A stretch of 64,000 nt of DNA from Metabacillus lacus (GTDB taxonomy: Bacteria; Bacillota; Bacilli; Bacillales; Bacillaceae). The stretch covers positions 44,474 to 108,473 of the forward strand of contig NZ_WKKI01000007.1 in NCBI RefSeq assembly GCF_009674805.1, in the 5' to 3' direction. Position 1 is the stretch's first letter. Each line of letters starts with the position of its first letter. Under the pieces are notes generated by a model. That model was not told the DNA's origin. It searched no databases and saw nothing but the letters and a program-made list of their open reading frames with translations. Below, one piece after another: positions 1 through 9,816 of this stretch. Made by a program: the position numbers and the translations under genes.

Positions 1-1571
1 CAGAGCTTTTTCAAGCATGGGCAGCTGATGAAACAAAGAAAAAAACAGTTTATGATGCTAAAAAATCAATCGTATCCCTTAAATGGAAAGGCATAGAGCT
101 TGCCGGAATAGACTTTGATGTTCTAATGGCGGCGTATATCTTAAATCCTTCTCCAAACTTCGATGATATTTCAGGGGTAGCGAAAGAATATGATATTCAT
201 ACCGTTTCTTCCGACGAAGCAATTTACGGAAAGGGAGCTAAACGGGCCATTCCCGGAGAGGACAAGCTTGGGGAGCATTTAGTCAGAAAAGCAGAGGCTG
301 CATTGATCTTAAGAGACAAGCTGAACAAGGAACTGATTGAAAATGAACAATACGAGCTTTTTAAAGATCTGGAATTGCCGCTCTCGGGTGTGCTGGCTGA
401 AATGGAAGCCACGGGAGTAAAAGTTGACAGGAAAGCATTGAAGGATATGGGGGATGAACTCAAAAAACAGCTTCTCGTTCTTGAAGAGAACATTCACTCA
501 CTAGCAGGAGAAAAGTTTAATATTAATTCCCCTAAACAATTAGGCGTCATACTGTTTGAAAAATTACAATTGCCTGCTGCCAAAAAAACAAAAACAGGCT
601 ATTCTACTTCTGCTGATGTTCTTGAAAAGCTGGCGGACAAACATGAAATTGTTCAGGAAATTCTCCACTACAGACAGCTCGGAAAACTTCAGTCCACATA
701 TATCGAAGGCTTGTTAAAGGTAGTTCATCACGATACAGACAGAGTTCATACACGATATAACCAGACGCTGACACAAACGGGCAGGCTGAGCTCTACAGAT
801 CCTAATCTGCAAAATATTCCGATTCGTCTTGAAGAAGGAAGAAAAATCCGGCGCGCTTTTGTCCCATCAAAAAAAGGCTGGGTGATGTTCGCTGCTGATT
901 ATTCTCAAATTGAATTAAGGGTGCTGGCTCATATTGCAGGGGATGAGAAGCTGATTGAAGCATTTAACAATGATTTAGATATCCATACGCAAACTGCTGT
1001 AGATGTATTTAATGTTAAACCCGAGGAAGTAACTGCCAATATGAGACGCCATGCGAAGGCTGTTAACTTTGGTATTGTATATGGAATCAGCGACTACGGA
1101 CTTTCTCAGAGTCTTAGCATTACTAGGAAGGAAGCCGGAGAATTTATCAATCGTTATCTCGAGAGCTTTCCAGGCGTAAAGCAGTATATGGATGATATTA
1201 TTCATGAAGCAAAACAAAAAGGTTATGTGAAAACCCTGCTGCACAGAAGAAGGTACATACCTGAAATAACATCAAGGAATTTTAACCTTCGAAGCTTTGC
1301 AGAACGGACTGCTATGAATACGCCGATTCAAGGAAGTGCTGCCGACATTATTAAAAAAGCTATGCTTGATATGGCCTTAGAGCTAAAAGCCAACAACCTT
1401 GAAACAAGGCTTCTCTTACAGGTGCATGATGAACTGATTTTTGAAGCACCTGAGGAAGAAGTGGAAATTCTCAGGAAGATTGTTCCTGAAGTAATGGAAA
1501 ATGCAGTGGAGCTTGAAGTTCCGTTAAAGGTTGATTACTCTCACGGATCTTCCTGGTATGATGCAAAATAA
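1..1571 (+). CDS. polA: DNA polymerase I, C-terminal part (5' end outside window)
   Basis: Family A DNA polymerase for gap filling and Okazaki fragment processing. The reading frame is open from base 3 upstream of the first in-window ATG (126), so the gene enters from the left edge and about 522 C-terminal residues are present; the usual Bacillus protein is about 880. The fragment covers the end of the 3'-5' exonuclease-like domain and the whole polymerase domain. Visible signatures are TGRLSSTDPNLQNIPIR, motif A DYSQIELR (about 897-920), the O-helix RRHAKAVNFGIVYG and motif C QVHDELIFE. mutM follows directly, as in the polA-mutM-ytaF-coaE run of Bacillus. The N-terminal 5' nuclease domain cannot be assessed here. 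Confidence 0.97.
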   Translation, partial: ELFQAWAADETKKKTVYDAKKSIVSLKWKGIELAGIDFDVLMAAYILNPSPNFDDISGVAKEYDIHTVSSDEAIYGKGAKRAIPGEDKLGEHLVRKAEAALILRDKLNKELIENEQYELFKDLELPLSGVLAEMEATGVKVDRKALKDMGDELKKQLLVLEENIHSLAGEKFNINSPKQLGVILFEKLQLPAAKKTKTGYSTSADVLEKLADKHEIVQEILHYRQLGKLQSTYIEGLLKVVHHDTDRVHTRYNQTLTQTGRLSSTDPNLQNIPIRLEEGRKIRRAFVPSKKGWVMFAADYSQIELRVLAHIAGDEKLIEAFNNDLDIHTQTAVDVFNVKPEEVTANMRRHAKAVNFGIVYGISDYGLSQSLSITRKEAGEFINRYLESFPGVKQYMDDIIHEAKQKGYVKTLLHRRRYIPEITSRNFNLRSFAERTAMNTPIQGSAADIIKKAMLDMALELKANNLETRLLLQVHDELIFEAPEEEVEILRKIVPEVMENAVELEVPLKVDYSHGSSWYDAK

Positions 1572-1592
1572 AAAATGAGGGAAGTGGAGCAA

Positions 1593-2417
1593 ATGCCTGA
1601 ACTTCCTGAAGTGGAAACAGTCAGGAGAACTCTTTCTGAACTGACAGCAGGAAAAACCATTGTAGATGTCAGGATACTATGGCCAAAAATGATCAAAAGG
1701 CCTGGTGAATATGAACAATTTATGGATGCGCTCCGAGGCCAGACAATTGAAGAAATCGGAAGAAGAGGAAAATTCCTAAAAATTGTGTTAACTGATTATG
1801 TGCTTGTATCCCACTTAAGGATGGAAGGCCGTTATCAGCTGTCCCAATCAGATGAACCGGCAGACAAGCATACCCATATTTTCTTTGTGTTTTCAGATGG
1901 AACAGAACTGAGGTACCGGGATGTTCGAAAGTTTGGCACGATGCATCTCTTTGAAAAAGGGACAGAGGAAGGAGAACTGCCTCTTTCTATCCTTGGGCCT
2001 GAGCCTTTCTCTCCGGAGTTTACAGAAGAATATTTTGCAGGCAGACTTAAAAAAACGTCCAGAAAAATTAAATCAGCCCTTTTGGATCAAAGTATTGTTG
2101 TGGGCCTTGGAAATATTTATGTGGATGAGGCACTGCACAAGGCAGGCATTCACCCAGAAAGGCTTGCTGACAGCCTGAGTCCCGGTGAAATACTAAAGCT
2201 GCATAAGCAAGTCATTACAACCTTGAGCGAAGCGGTGGAAAAGGGAGGAAGCACAGTCCGCTCTTATGTGAATACCCAGGGAGAAATGGGTATGTTTCAG
2301 CTGGAATTGTTTGTATACGGTCGAAAAGGGGAGCCCTGCAAAACCTGCGGTACGCCATTAGAAAAATCCGTAGTTGGCGGAAGAGGCACCCATTATTGTA
2401 CAAACTGCCAAACATAA
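1593..2417 (+). CDS. mutM: Formamidopyrimidine-DNA glycosylase (Fpg)
   Basis: Bifunctional base-excision repair enzyme that removes 8-oxoguanine and formamidopyrimidines and nicks the abasic site. The start is set at 1593 because the family needs the N-terminal sequence MPELPEVE, where Pro2 is the catalytic nucleophile after Met removal; the upstream in-frame ATG at 1575 would bury it. The 274-residue protein has the conserved Lys in RRGKFLK and ends with a four-cysteine zinc finger (CKTC and CTNC pairs). It lies 21 bases after polA, consistent with cotranscription. Confidence 0.96.
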   Translation: MPELPEVETVRRTLSELTAGKTIVDVRILWPKMIKRPGEYEQFMDALRGQTIEEIGRRGKFLKIVLTDYVLVSHLRMEGRYQLSQSDEPADKHTHIFFVFSDGTELRYRDVRKFGTMHLFEKGTEEGELPLSILGPEPFSPEFTEEYFAGRLKKTSRKIKSALLDQSIVVGLGNIYVDEALHKAGIHPERLADSLSPGEILKLHKQVITTLSEAVEKGGSTVRSYVNTQGEMGMFQLELFVYGRKGEPCKTCGTPLEKSVVGGRGTHYCTNCQT

Positions 2418-2523
2418 CTTCTGCCGGTAAAAAATTGTCCGAAATATTACTTCCTTGTCCCCGATAACATTCTTTGGGCGCCCGTCATATACTAGGGTAG
2501 CAACCAAAGGAAGGGGCAAGGAA

Positions 2524-3159
2524 ATGATTCTTTCTGTTTCTCTTTTTTTATTGGCGTTTGCAACCAGCCTCGACAGCTTTACAGTAGGGTTAACATATGG
2601 TCTAAGAAAGCTTCATATTCCTTTCCGGGCAATTCTCATTATTGCTTGCTGCTCAGCAGCCACGCTGCTGGCCGCAATGCTGGCAGGAAGCTTTTTAGCC
2701 GGATTTCTCCCGGATCATTTAGCAGATCATATTGGCGGAGGCATTCTTGTTATCCTTGGAGCATGGATACTGTACCAGTTTTTCAGGCCGATGAAGGAAC
2801 CTGCTAAAGAGAAAACTGAAAAAATGATATTGAAATTTGAAATCAAGACGCTTGGCATTGTTGTGAATATTTTAAGAAGGCCTGTTACGGCCGATATCGA
2901 TAAGTCCGGGTCAATTAATGGAGTGGAAGCTTTTTTGCTTGGATTTGCTTTGTCACTTGACGCTTTTGGAGCGGGAATCGGGGCTGCTATTCTTCAGTTT
3001 CCGCCTCTTCCCATGAGCTTGCTGGTCGCATTCATGAGCTCTTTGTTTGTCTACATTGGCATTAAATCCGGACACTTGTTTGCGAACAATACCTGGGCAG
3101 AAAAATTAACCTTTCTGCCGGGCGTTTTACTAATTATCATTGGCATTTGGAAAATGTGA
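2524..3159 (+). CDS. ytaF: Sporulation membrane protein YtaF (MntP-like)
   Basis: Polytopic membrane protein of 211 residues. The start is placed at 2524, a few bases behind the ribosome binding site in AAAGGAAGGGGCAAGG, giving MILSVSLFLLAFATSLDSF. Two homologous halves each carry a membrane helix with a Ser-Leu-Asp motif (ATSLDSFTVG near the N-terminus, ALSLDAFGAG near residue 140), the layout of the DUF204/MntP superfamily. In B. subtilis the orthologue sits between mutM and coaE, as here. Family knowledge links it to sporulation; a metal-export activity would be inference from MntP. Confidence 0.85.
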   Translation: MILSVSLFLLAFATSLDSFTVGLTYGLRKLHIPFRAILIIACCSAATLLAAMLAGSFLAGFLPDHLADHIGGGILVILGAWILYQFFRPMKEPAKEKTEKMILKFEIKTLGIVVNILRRPVTADIDKSGSINGVEAFLLGFALSLDAFGAGIGAAILQFPPLPMSLLVAFMSSLFVYIGIKSGHLFANNTWAEKLTFLPGVLLIIIGIWKM

Positions 3160-3182
3160 GCCATGAAGCAGGAGGTATTTTC

Positions 3183-3794
3183 TTGACTCTTTTTATTGGT
3201 CTGACAGGTGGGATTGCAAGCGGTAAAAGCACCGTCTCCAACATGATTTTGGAGCTGGGAATACCTGTTATTGATGCAGATAAAATCGCAAAAGAAGCGG
3301 TTGAACCGGAAGAAGAGGCTTACAAGGAAATTGTTAGAGCCTTTGGAAATAAAGTTTTGAAAGTAGACGGAAATCTGGACCGGGAAAAACTTGGCGAAAT
3401 TGTTTTTAATTCTCCAGAAAAGAGGCAGCTGCTGAACGGGATTGTTCATCCCGCTGTAAGGAAAGAAATGAACAGGCAGAAAGATATTCTTATAAGTGAT
3501 GGCATACAGGCTGGCATTCTTGATATTCCTTTATTATTTGAGAGCAAACTTTCCCATATGGTCGATAAAACACTTCTTGTCTATGCTGATGAATCTGTCC
3601 AGTTCCAAAGACTTAAACGGAGAAACGGATATAGTGATGAACAAGCGGCTTCCAGAATCGCCTCCCAGCTGCCGCTGAAAGATAAAATTTCTATGGCAGA
3701 TGCTGTTATCAACAATAATGGAACTATTGAGGACACGAAGAAACAACTGCTCACCATACTTACACAATGGAAGATAAAAAAACCTGCAGAATAA
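3183..3794 (+). CDS. coaE: Dephospho-CoA kinase
   Basis: Last step of coenzyme A synthesis: ATP-dependent phosphorylation of the ribose 3'-OH of dephospho-CoA. The TTG at 3183 is chosen as start because AGGAGG lies 9 bases upstream and the product begins directly before the P-loop GLTGGIASGKST. Length 203 residues is normal. The frame is open upstream and overlaps the end of ytaF, but that extension (from 3147) has no ribosome binding site. A terminator overlaps the stop codon, so this ends the polA-mutM-ytaF-coaE unit. Confidence 0.95.
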   Translation: MTLFIGLTGGIASGKSTVSNMILELGIPVIDADKIAKEAVEPEEEAYKEIVRAFGNKVLKVDGNLDREKLGEIVFNSPEKRQLLNGIVHPAVRKEMNRQKDILISDGIQAGILDIPLLFESKLSHMVDKTLLVYADESVQFQRLKRRNGYSDEQAASRIASQLPLKDKISMADAVINNNGTIEDTKKQLLTILTQWKIKKPAE

Positions 3795-3809
3795 CTTGCA
3801 GGTTTTTTT
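3776..3809 (+). terminator. Rho-independent terminator after coaE
   Basis: Stem AACCTGCA (3781-3788) pairs with TGCAGGTT (3797-3804) and a T run follows. The stop codon of coaE lies in the loop. Confidence 0.9.
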
Positions 3810-3830
3810 CATATCCTCATGTTAAATGGT

Positions 3831-3860
3831 TATGTCAATCTCCCTTAAATGTGATATACT
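3831..3860 (+). promoter_or_regulatory. gapB promoter with two CcpN-type operators
   Basis: TGTGATATACT at 3850-3860 fits the CcpN consensus TRTGHYATAYW at all 11 positions and contains a -10 box TATACT (3855-3860). A second match, TATGTCAATCT at 3831-3841, fits 9 of 11 and covers the weak -35 region (ATGTCA). CcpN represses gapB under glycolytic conditions in B. subtilis. The consensus is recalled, not searched. Confidence 0.7.
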
Positions 3861-3913
3861 ATTAGTGGTATAAGGAGAATAAAGTATAACACAAAGTCGG
3901 AAGGGGTAATTCC

Positions 3914-4936
3914 ATGACAACAAAGGTTGCAATTAATGGGTTCGGGAGAATTGGAAGAATGGTGTTTAGAAAAGCTATAACTGAAAGCGGTCTCAAAGTT
4001 GTAGCAATCAACGCCAGCTATCCGGCAGATACTTTGGCGCATTTAATTAAATACGATACAAACCACGGCAAGTTTCCTGGGGAGGTAATTGCAGGGGATG
4101 ACCATTTAATTGTTAACGGAAACAAGATACTGCTGCTTAATAACCGTGAACCGAATCTGCTTCCCTGGCAGGAGCTTGAGATTGATATTGTTATAGAAGC
4201 AACAGGAAAGTTTAACAGCAGGGAAAAAGCCATTGCTCATGTTGAAGCCGGTGCTAAAAAAGTGATTTTAACTGCTCCAGGCAAAAATGAGGATATAACA
4301 ATCGTGATGGGTGTAAATGAAGATCAGCTGGATGTCAGCCAACACACCATTATTTCAAATGCTTCCTGTACAACAAACTGCCTTGCACCAGTCGTAAAGG
4401 TGCTGGATCAGCAATTTGGGATTGAAAACGGGCTGATGACCACTGTACATGCCTATACGAATGACCAAAAAAACATAGATAATCCCCATAAAGACTTAAG
4501 AAGAGCCAGAGCATGTGCACAATCTATCATCCCTACCACTACAGGGGCTGCAAAGGCACTTTCACTAGTGCTTCCCCATCTCAAAGGAAAGCTGCATGGT
4601 CTCGCACTCAGAGTGCCTACTCCAAATGTATCACTTGTTGACCTTGTAGTAGATGTAAAACAGGACGTAACAGCTCAAGAAGTAAATGATGCTTTTATCA
4701 CAGCTTCATCCGGGTCAATGGAAGGGATTTTGTCATTGACAAATGAACCGCTTGTATCAATAGATTTTAATACTAATCCAAATTCTGCTATTATAGATGG
4801 ACTCACAACGATGGTCATTGAAGGCCGCAAAATAAAGGTTCTTGCGTGGTACGACAATGAGTGGGGTTATTCCTGCAGAGTGGTGGATCTTGCAAATCTA
4901 GTTGCATCTAAAATGAAAAACCTTTCAGCTGTTTGA
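3914..4936 (+). CDS. gapB: NADP-dependent glyceraldehyde-3-phosphate dehydrogenase (gluconeogenic)
   Basis: Type I GAPDH of 340 residues. GapB paralogues work in the gluconeogenic direction with NADP(H). The N-terminal dinucleotide fold begins KVAINGFGRIGR. The catalytic Cys is residue 152 in SNASCTTNC. The loop after strand 2 reads VAINASYPAD, so the Asp that selects NAD in glycolytic GapA (NDLTD type) is replaced by Ala34, as expected for an NADP enzyme. CcpN-type sites at the promoter agree with the gluconeogenic role. In B. subtilis speD follows gapB; here the xylan/xylose block intervenes. Confidence 0.95.
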   Translation: MTTKVAINGFGRIGRMVFRKAITESGLKVVAINASYPADTLAHLIKYDTNHGKFPGEVIAGDDHLIVNGNKILLLNNREPNLLPWQELEIDIVIEATGKFNSREKAIAHVEAGAKKVILTAPGKNEDITIVMGVNEDQLDVSQHTIISNASCTTNCLAPVVKVLDQQFGIENGLMTTVHAYTNDQKNIDNPHKDLRRARACAQSIIPTTTGAAKALSLVLPHLKGKLHGLALRVPTPNVSLVDLVVDVKQDVTAQEVNDAFITASSGSMEGILSLTNEPLVSIDFNTNPNSAIIDGLTTMVIEGRKIKVLAWYDNEWGYSCRVVDLANLVASKMKNLSAV

Positions 4937-5317
4937 AATCGGGGCTCCTTGTAAAAGGCGATTTCATAGTGTACTCATAAAAAACCCATGATGAAGCAGA
5001 GGTTTCATTCAGCAGAAGGTAAAAGCAGCTGTTTTAGGCAAAATTTTTTCTAACTATAACCTTATCAGCTTCATAGCAGAAGCTGATTTTTTTATTGCTT
5101 TCTTTATTCATCCTGCTGTTAAGATACTGATATTTCAAGCGAGAAAGGAATCTGAAAGCTAATTGCTTGTAGCAGCTCCAGCTGGAGGAGAATTCTCTCA
5201 AAGGAAAAGCCGGCTTGAGCACAGAATAGTATAGGAGGACATGCCAAGAGTGAATAGTTCAGTATTTATTATGTCCTCTTAGTTGAAAACTGATGACAGG
5301 AAAAGGGGAACGATAAT
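4937..5317 (+). other. Intergenic region with terminator and a possible short leader ORF
   Basis: A strong terminator follows gapB: ATCAGCTTC (5064-5072) pairs with GAAGCTGAT (5079-5087), then seven T. A weaker hairpin without a T run (GAAATCG/CGATTTC, 4935-4965) lies just after the gapB stop. Before the next gene, GAGGACAT (5235-5242) and ATGTCCTC (5271-5278) form an inverted repeat; the same stretch reads as a 12-codon ORF (ATG 5241, stop 5277-5279 region) directly behind AGGAGG. I see nothing else. Confidence 0.6.
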
Positions 5318-6310
5318 ATGAATAAAGTTACATGGGGAATTTTAAGTACAGCACATATTGCACGGACTCAGTTCATTCCGGCAATCGGAAGGGCGGAGAA
5401 TGCAGAAGTAGCGGGAATTTCCAGCAGGGGCAGTAAAGTGCATGCAGCTGCCTCGGAATTATCAATAGCAAAAGCTTATGAAAGTTATGAGGAACTACTG
5501 GAGGATTCAGATATTCAGGCTGTTTATATTCCCTTGCCAAACTCCCTGCATAGTGAATGGGTAGCAAAGGCAGCTAAATCTGGAAAGCATGTGCTATGTG
5601 AAAAGCCTCTGGCTCTTAATACAGAGGAAGCTCTCAGCATGTTTCAAGTATGCAGAGAAGCTGATGTTCAGCTGATGGAGGCTTTTATGTATCAATTTCA
5701 TCCTCAGCACAAGAGAGTCAGAGAGATTATACTGTCCGGGGAAATAGGAGAAGTGAAAATATTTAAGTCGAGTCATTCATTCTATTTGGCTAATAGAGAT
5801 TCAGATATCAGAATGGTGAAAGAAATGGGCGGCGGAAGTTTATATGATGTAGGCTGCTATAGTATTCATGCTATGAGGACAATCCTGAATGAAGAGCCAG
5901 TAAGGGTAAACGTTATTGCAGATATAGATTCAGAATCACAAGTGGATCTATCAGCTTACGGTATTGTTAAAATGGAAAGCGGAATAACTGGAATGTTTGA
6001 TTGCAGTTTTGATGCAGCAGGACGCAATGAATACGAGGTAATTGGAACAGAAGGCACAATCAAAGTTCCATATGCATTCCGTCCGGACATTAATGGAAAT
6101 ATTGGGCATGTGATCGTGGAAAAACCCGGATCTGTGCGAACCGAAAAGATAGCAGGTGATATTTACCGGGCTGAGGTAGAAATTTTTTCCGAAGCAATTC
6201 TGTCTGGAAAAGGAGTTTCACACTTGGAGGCATCAACTATACAAAATATGAAAGTGATTGATGCCTGCTATGAATCTATTGAAAAAGGGAGTTCTGTAGA
6301 AGTTCAGTGA
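5318..6310 (+). CDS. Gfo/Idh/MocA family NAD(P)-dependent oxidoreductase
   Basis: 330-residue sugar-type dehydrogenase. The N-terminal Rossmann fold (WGILSTAHIARTQFIPAI) is followed by the conserved CEKPLALN segment that carries the catalytic Lys of this superfamily, and by the GGGSLYDVGCYSIH segment of the C-terminal domain. AAAAGGGG precedes the ATG. The substrate cannot be read from sequence; members oxidise myo-inositol, glucose, xylose or other polyols. Position next to a xylan/xylose module suggests, but does not show, a pentose substrate. It is not part of the B. subtilis gapB neighbourhood, so it belongs to the inserted block. Confidence 0.85.
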   Translation: MNKVTWGILSTAHIARTQFIPAIGRAENAEVAGISSRGSKVHAAASELSIAKAYESYEELLEDSDIQAVYIPLPNSLHSEWVAKAAKSGKHVLCEKPLALNTEEALSMFQVCREADVQLMEAFMYQFHPQHKRVREIILSGEIGEVKIFKSSHSFYLANRDSDIRMVKEMGGGSLYDVGCYSIHAMRTILNEEPVRVNVIADIDSESQVDLSAYGIVKMESGITGMFDCSFDAAGRNEYEVIGTEGTIKVPYAFRPDINGNIGHVIVEKPGSVRTEKIAGDIYRAEVEIFSEAILSGKGVSHLEASTIQNMKVIDACYESIEKGSSVEVQ

Positions 6311-6499
6311 GACCAGAAAGGCGCCCGTTAAGCGGTGATCAGCAGAAGAAAAATCCGGCCTGAAGGTTGTTCTTTAACTTTCAGGCCGGATTAGCTTATG
6401 ACCTCGAGCCGCTGGCGCCGTAGCTAGCCAATGAAGAAAAGCGGAATCGGCTTGCTCAGGCTTGACTAGCATAAGATGGCTTGGACGGAAGGGCGTCAG
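6311..6499. repeat. Hairpin and a degenerate copy of the lysC-downstream hairpin repeat
   Basis: ATCCGGCCTGAA (from about 6352) pairs with TTCAGGCCGGAT (to about 6390) as a strong hairpin; its T run lies on the minus strand. Then GCTTATGACCTCGAG and GAAAAGCGGAATCGGC, with CATAAGA further on, match blocks of the 125-bp element at 51593-52093 in a rearranged, incomplete form. No coding potential was seen. Confidence 0.55.
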
Positions 6500-6723
6500 A
6501 AAAAATAAGCGGACATATTCCGGTTAACTGTAATATTTCACTCATTTGGGGCCTTTTAAGGGAAGGATTTCCGGTTAACTCATTGAAAATCCTTCATCTT
6601 GAGCTTTTTAGAGCCGATAGGGGAAATTTTTCCGTCTATTGAGGGCTATTTTGATGATATTTAGAGATTAAGCGGAATTCTTACGCCTATTAACCAGCCA
6701 AAATGCTCTACCAGACTACCTAA
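6500..6723. repeat. Four-palindrome repeat unit, copy 1 of a direct pair
   Basis: About 224 bp, repeated almost exactly at 6755-6976. It contains four 23-bp imperfect palindromes starting at 6505, 6556, 6617 and 6668 (spacing 51, 61, 51), with arms like ATAAGCGGA and TTCCGGTTAA. Non-coding. Related units lie at 18600-18784 and, in the opposite orientation, at 63564-63996. Confidence 0.9.
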
Positions 6724-6754
6724 TTACTTTCCTTGTTTGGGGAAACCCACCGGG

Positions 6755-6976
6755 AAAAAATAAGCGGACATATTCCGGTTAACTGCAATATTTCCCTCAT
6801 TTGGGGCGTTTTAAGGGGAGGATTTCCGGTTAACTCATTGAAAATCCTTCATCTTGAGCTTTTTAGAGCCGATAGGGGAAATTTTTCGTCTATTGAGGGC
6901 TATTTTGATGATATTTAGAGATTAAGCGGAATTCTTACGCCTATTAACCAGCCAGAATGCTCTACCAGACTACCTA
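6755..6976. repeat. Four-palindrome repeat unit, copy 2 of a direct pair
   Basis: Direct repeat of 6500-6723 with few differences. Palindromes start at 6760, 6811, 6872 and 6922. The third has lost one base, which explains the last spacing of 50. A 61-codon ORF that crosses this copy is a by-product of the repeat and is not called as a gene. Confidence 0.9.
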
Positions 6977-6995
6977 ACCTTTTGCAGGGAGACGC

Positions 6996-7033
6996 AAAAA
7001 ATGAAGCTCCCATCAGAAGGAGCTTCATTTTTA
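6996..7033 (-). terminator. Terminator of xynA (bidirectional shape)
   Basis: AAATGAAGCTCC (6999-7010) pairs with GGAGCTTCATTT (7019-7030). A runs and T runs flank both sides, so it can act on either strand; it lies 12 bases past the xynA stop. Confidence 0.9.
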
Positions 7034-7044
7034 TTGAATGTGAA

Positions 7045-8232
<1,188 letters not shown>

Positions 8233-8421
8233 TTACGAAGCTCTGAAGTTATACTGAATATCTATCAATGGGATACTGGTAACCTTGGGTAAGATGATCT
8301 TCTGAGGATGTAAAGTAAGTCAGCCTCAGGTTTATAACTTAGCCTCCTTTTCTATGTATTCAGGGATGAAAGGGCTTACAATTATATGTATTACAAACCA
8401 TTTATTCCCTCTATGCCAAAG

Positions 8422-8463
8422 ATTATATCAGCTTCTTTTTAGTTTAACCAGTGAATAAACTAA
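8422..8463 (-). promoter_or_regulatory. xynA promoter with a perfect XylR-type operator
   Basis: On the minus strand an extended -10 box TGATATAAT occupies 8430-8422. The operator at 8439-8463 is a 25-bp palindrome, TTAGTTTA-N9-TAAACTAA, the length and arm sequence of known Bacillus XylR operators, covering the -35 region. The 5' leader to xynA would be about 210 nt. The rest of the gap 8203-8571 shows only the xylR terminator. Confidence 0.8.
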
Positions 8464-8537
8464 GTTTTTTGAATATTTTTACTAGTACGTTTTAACCATT
8501 TTTTTGAATTTGCATCTGCATGGGGAGTGAATAAAGA

Positions 8538-8566
8538 AAAAGATCCGGCAAAAGTACCGGATCTTG
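8538..8566 (-). terminator. Terminator of xylR
   Basis: AAGATCCGG (8540-8548) pairs with CCGGATCTT (8557-8565); a T-rich run follows on the minus strand. It separates xylR transcription from xynA. Confidence 0.85.
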
Positions 8567-8571
8567 AGGTT

Positions 8572-9747
8572 TTATTGATTCATTAAGTTTAATCTGCTTT
8601 TTAAAAAGTTTTCAGCCGTATGAGCAGCAACTCCCAAAGCTGTGGAAGGAATGCTTAAATCAGAAAAAGTTACGTTGATCTCTGACTGGTGAAATGACTG
8701 GGCAAAACTTGAGACCTCGTCATGAATAGCGGGCTCAAGCCATTTCCTGGCCCCAGCAAGACGATTGCCGATAATAATTTGCTGCGGGTTAAAAGCATGA
8801 ATGCTGTTCACAATTCCAATTCCAATATTTCTGCCTATATCTTCGAAAAGGCCGATCGCTTTTCGGTCCCCGTTCCCGGCATACTCCATAAGGATATCAA
8901 GACTGACGGGAATGTCGTGATAAAGTGAACGTGCTTTAGTCAGCAGAGCCTGCTCGGATGCATAAAGCTCCCAGCAGCCTTTATTCCCGCACCGGCATAC
9001 TTCTCCATTACGGTCAATGGTCATGTGTCCGAGTTCTCCGGAATAACCGCGGCTTCCTCTGAAAAGCTCTCCGTTAATTATAATTCCTGCACCGATTCCA
9101 ATTCCTGCACTTACATAGATTAAATTATTGTATCTCTGCCCCGCTCCAAACTTTTTTTCACCATAAGCGCCTGCATTGGCTTCATTTTCAATCAATACGG
9201 GAATATGAAAAGCATCTTCCAGATGTTTCTGTAAAGAAACATTGCTCCAGCCGAGGTTGGGCGCAAGCAGAATATCTCCATCATGATTTACGATGCCCGG
9301 AGCACCTAATCCGATACCAATGACACCATAAGGAGAAGGGGGCGCTGCTTTCATTAAAGTTTTAATCACATTTTTTATATGATTCAGCGTTTCATCAAAA
9401 GAATAGTTTTCATATTTTTCAGTAACTCTCTCGATGATACCACCCGAAATATCCGTTAACACACCAAGTATGTAATTTACCCCCAGATCTATACCGATTG
9501 CAAAACCTGCGCCTTTGTTAAAGAGGAGCATGACTGGCCGTCTGCCTCCGCTGGAAATTCCAGGACCGGATTCATAAATCAACTGTTCCTCAAGAAGTTC
9601 GGCAACCAGAGAGGAAACGGTTCCCTTATTTAAACCTGATTTTTGTGCGGTATCCGCTCTCGAAATAGGCGACGAGTTAAGAATGAGATTTAGTACGATT
9701 GCTTTATTTTCTTTTTTTACCACATGCTGATTCCAAGTTACTCCCAT
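8572..9747 (-). CDS. xylR: Xylose-responsive ROK-family repressor
   Basis: 391-residue repressor. An N-terminal winged helix-turn-helix (residues about 15-60, SRADTAQKSGLNKGTVSSLV) is followed by a ROK sugar-binding domain starting GFAIGIDLG. Zinc ligands of the ROK motif are present: His241 and Cys251, Cys253, Cys258 in CRCGNKGC. It is divergent from xylA and lies upstream of xynA, with a XylR-type operator between them. Family knowledge: xylose releases the repressor from the operator. Length and layout match B. subtilis and B. megaterium XylR. Confidence 0.93.
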   Translation of the reverse strand: MGVTWNQHVVKKENKAIVLNLILNSSPISRADTAQKSGLNKGTVSSLVAELLEEQLIYESGPGISSGGRRPVMLLFNKGAGFAIGIDLGVNYILGVLTDISGGIIERVTEKYENYSFDETLNHIKNVIKTLMKAAPPSPYGVIGIGLGAPGIVNHDGDILLAPNLGWSNVSLQKHLEDAFHIPVLIENEANAGAYGEKKFGAGQRYNNLIYVSAGIGIGAGIIINGELFRGSRGYSGELGHMTIDRNGEVCRCGNKGCWELYASEQALLTKARSLYHDIPVSLDILMEYAGNGDRKAIGLFEDIGRNIGIGIVNSIHAFNPQQIIIGNRLAGARKWLEPAIHDEVSSFAQSFHQSEINVTFSDLSIPSTALGVAAHTAENFLKSRLNLMNQ

Positions 9748-9816
9748 TTTTCTTTTCCCTTCATTGTCATTTGCTATTTCATTATTATATCAATAATTAT
9801 TAATTAACTATAGTCA

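Noticed and set aside
1575..1592. Upstream ATG for mutM
   Set aside because: Would add six residues before the catalytic Pro2 that must follow the initiator Met.
6733..6918. 61-codon ORF in the 6755 repeat copy
   Set aside because: The nearly identical copy at 6500 does not keep the frame open with a start, and no ribosome binding site is present.
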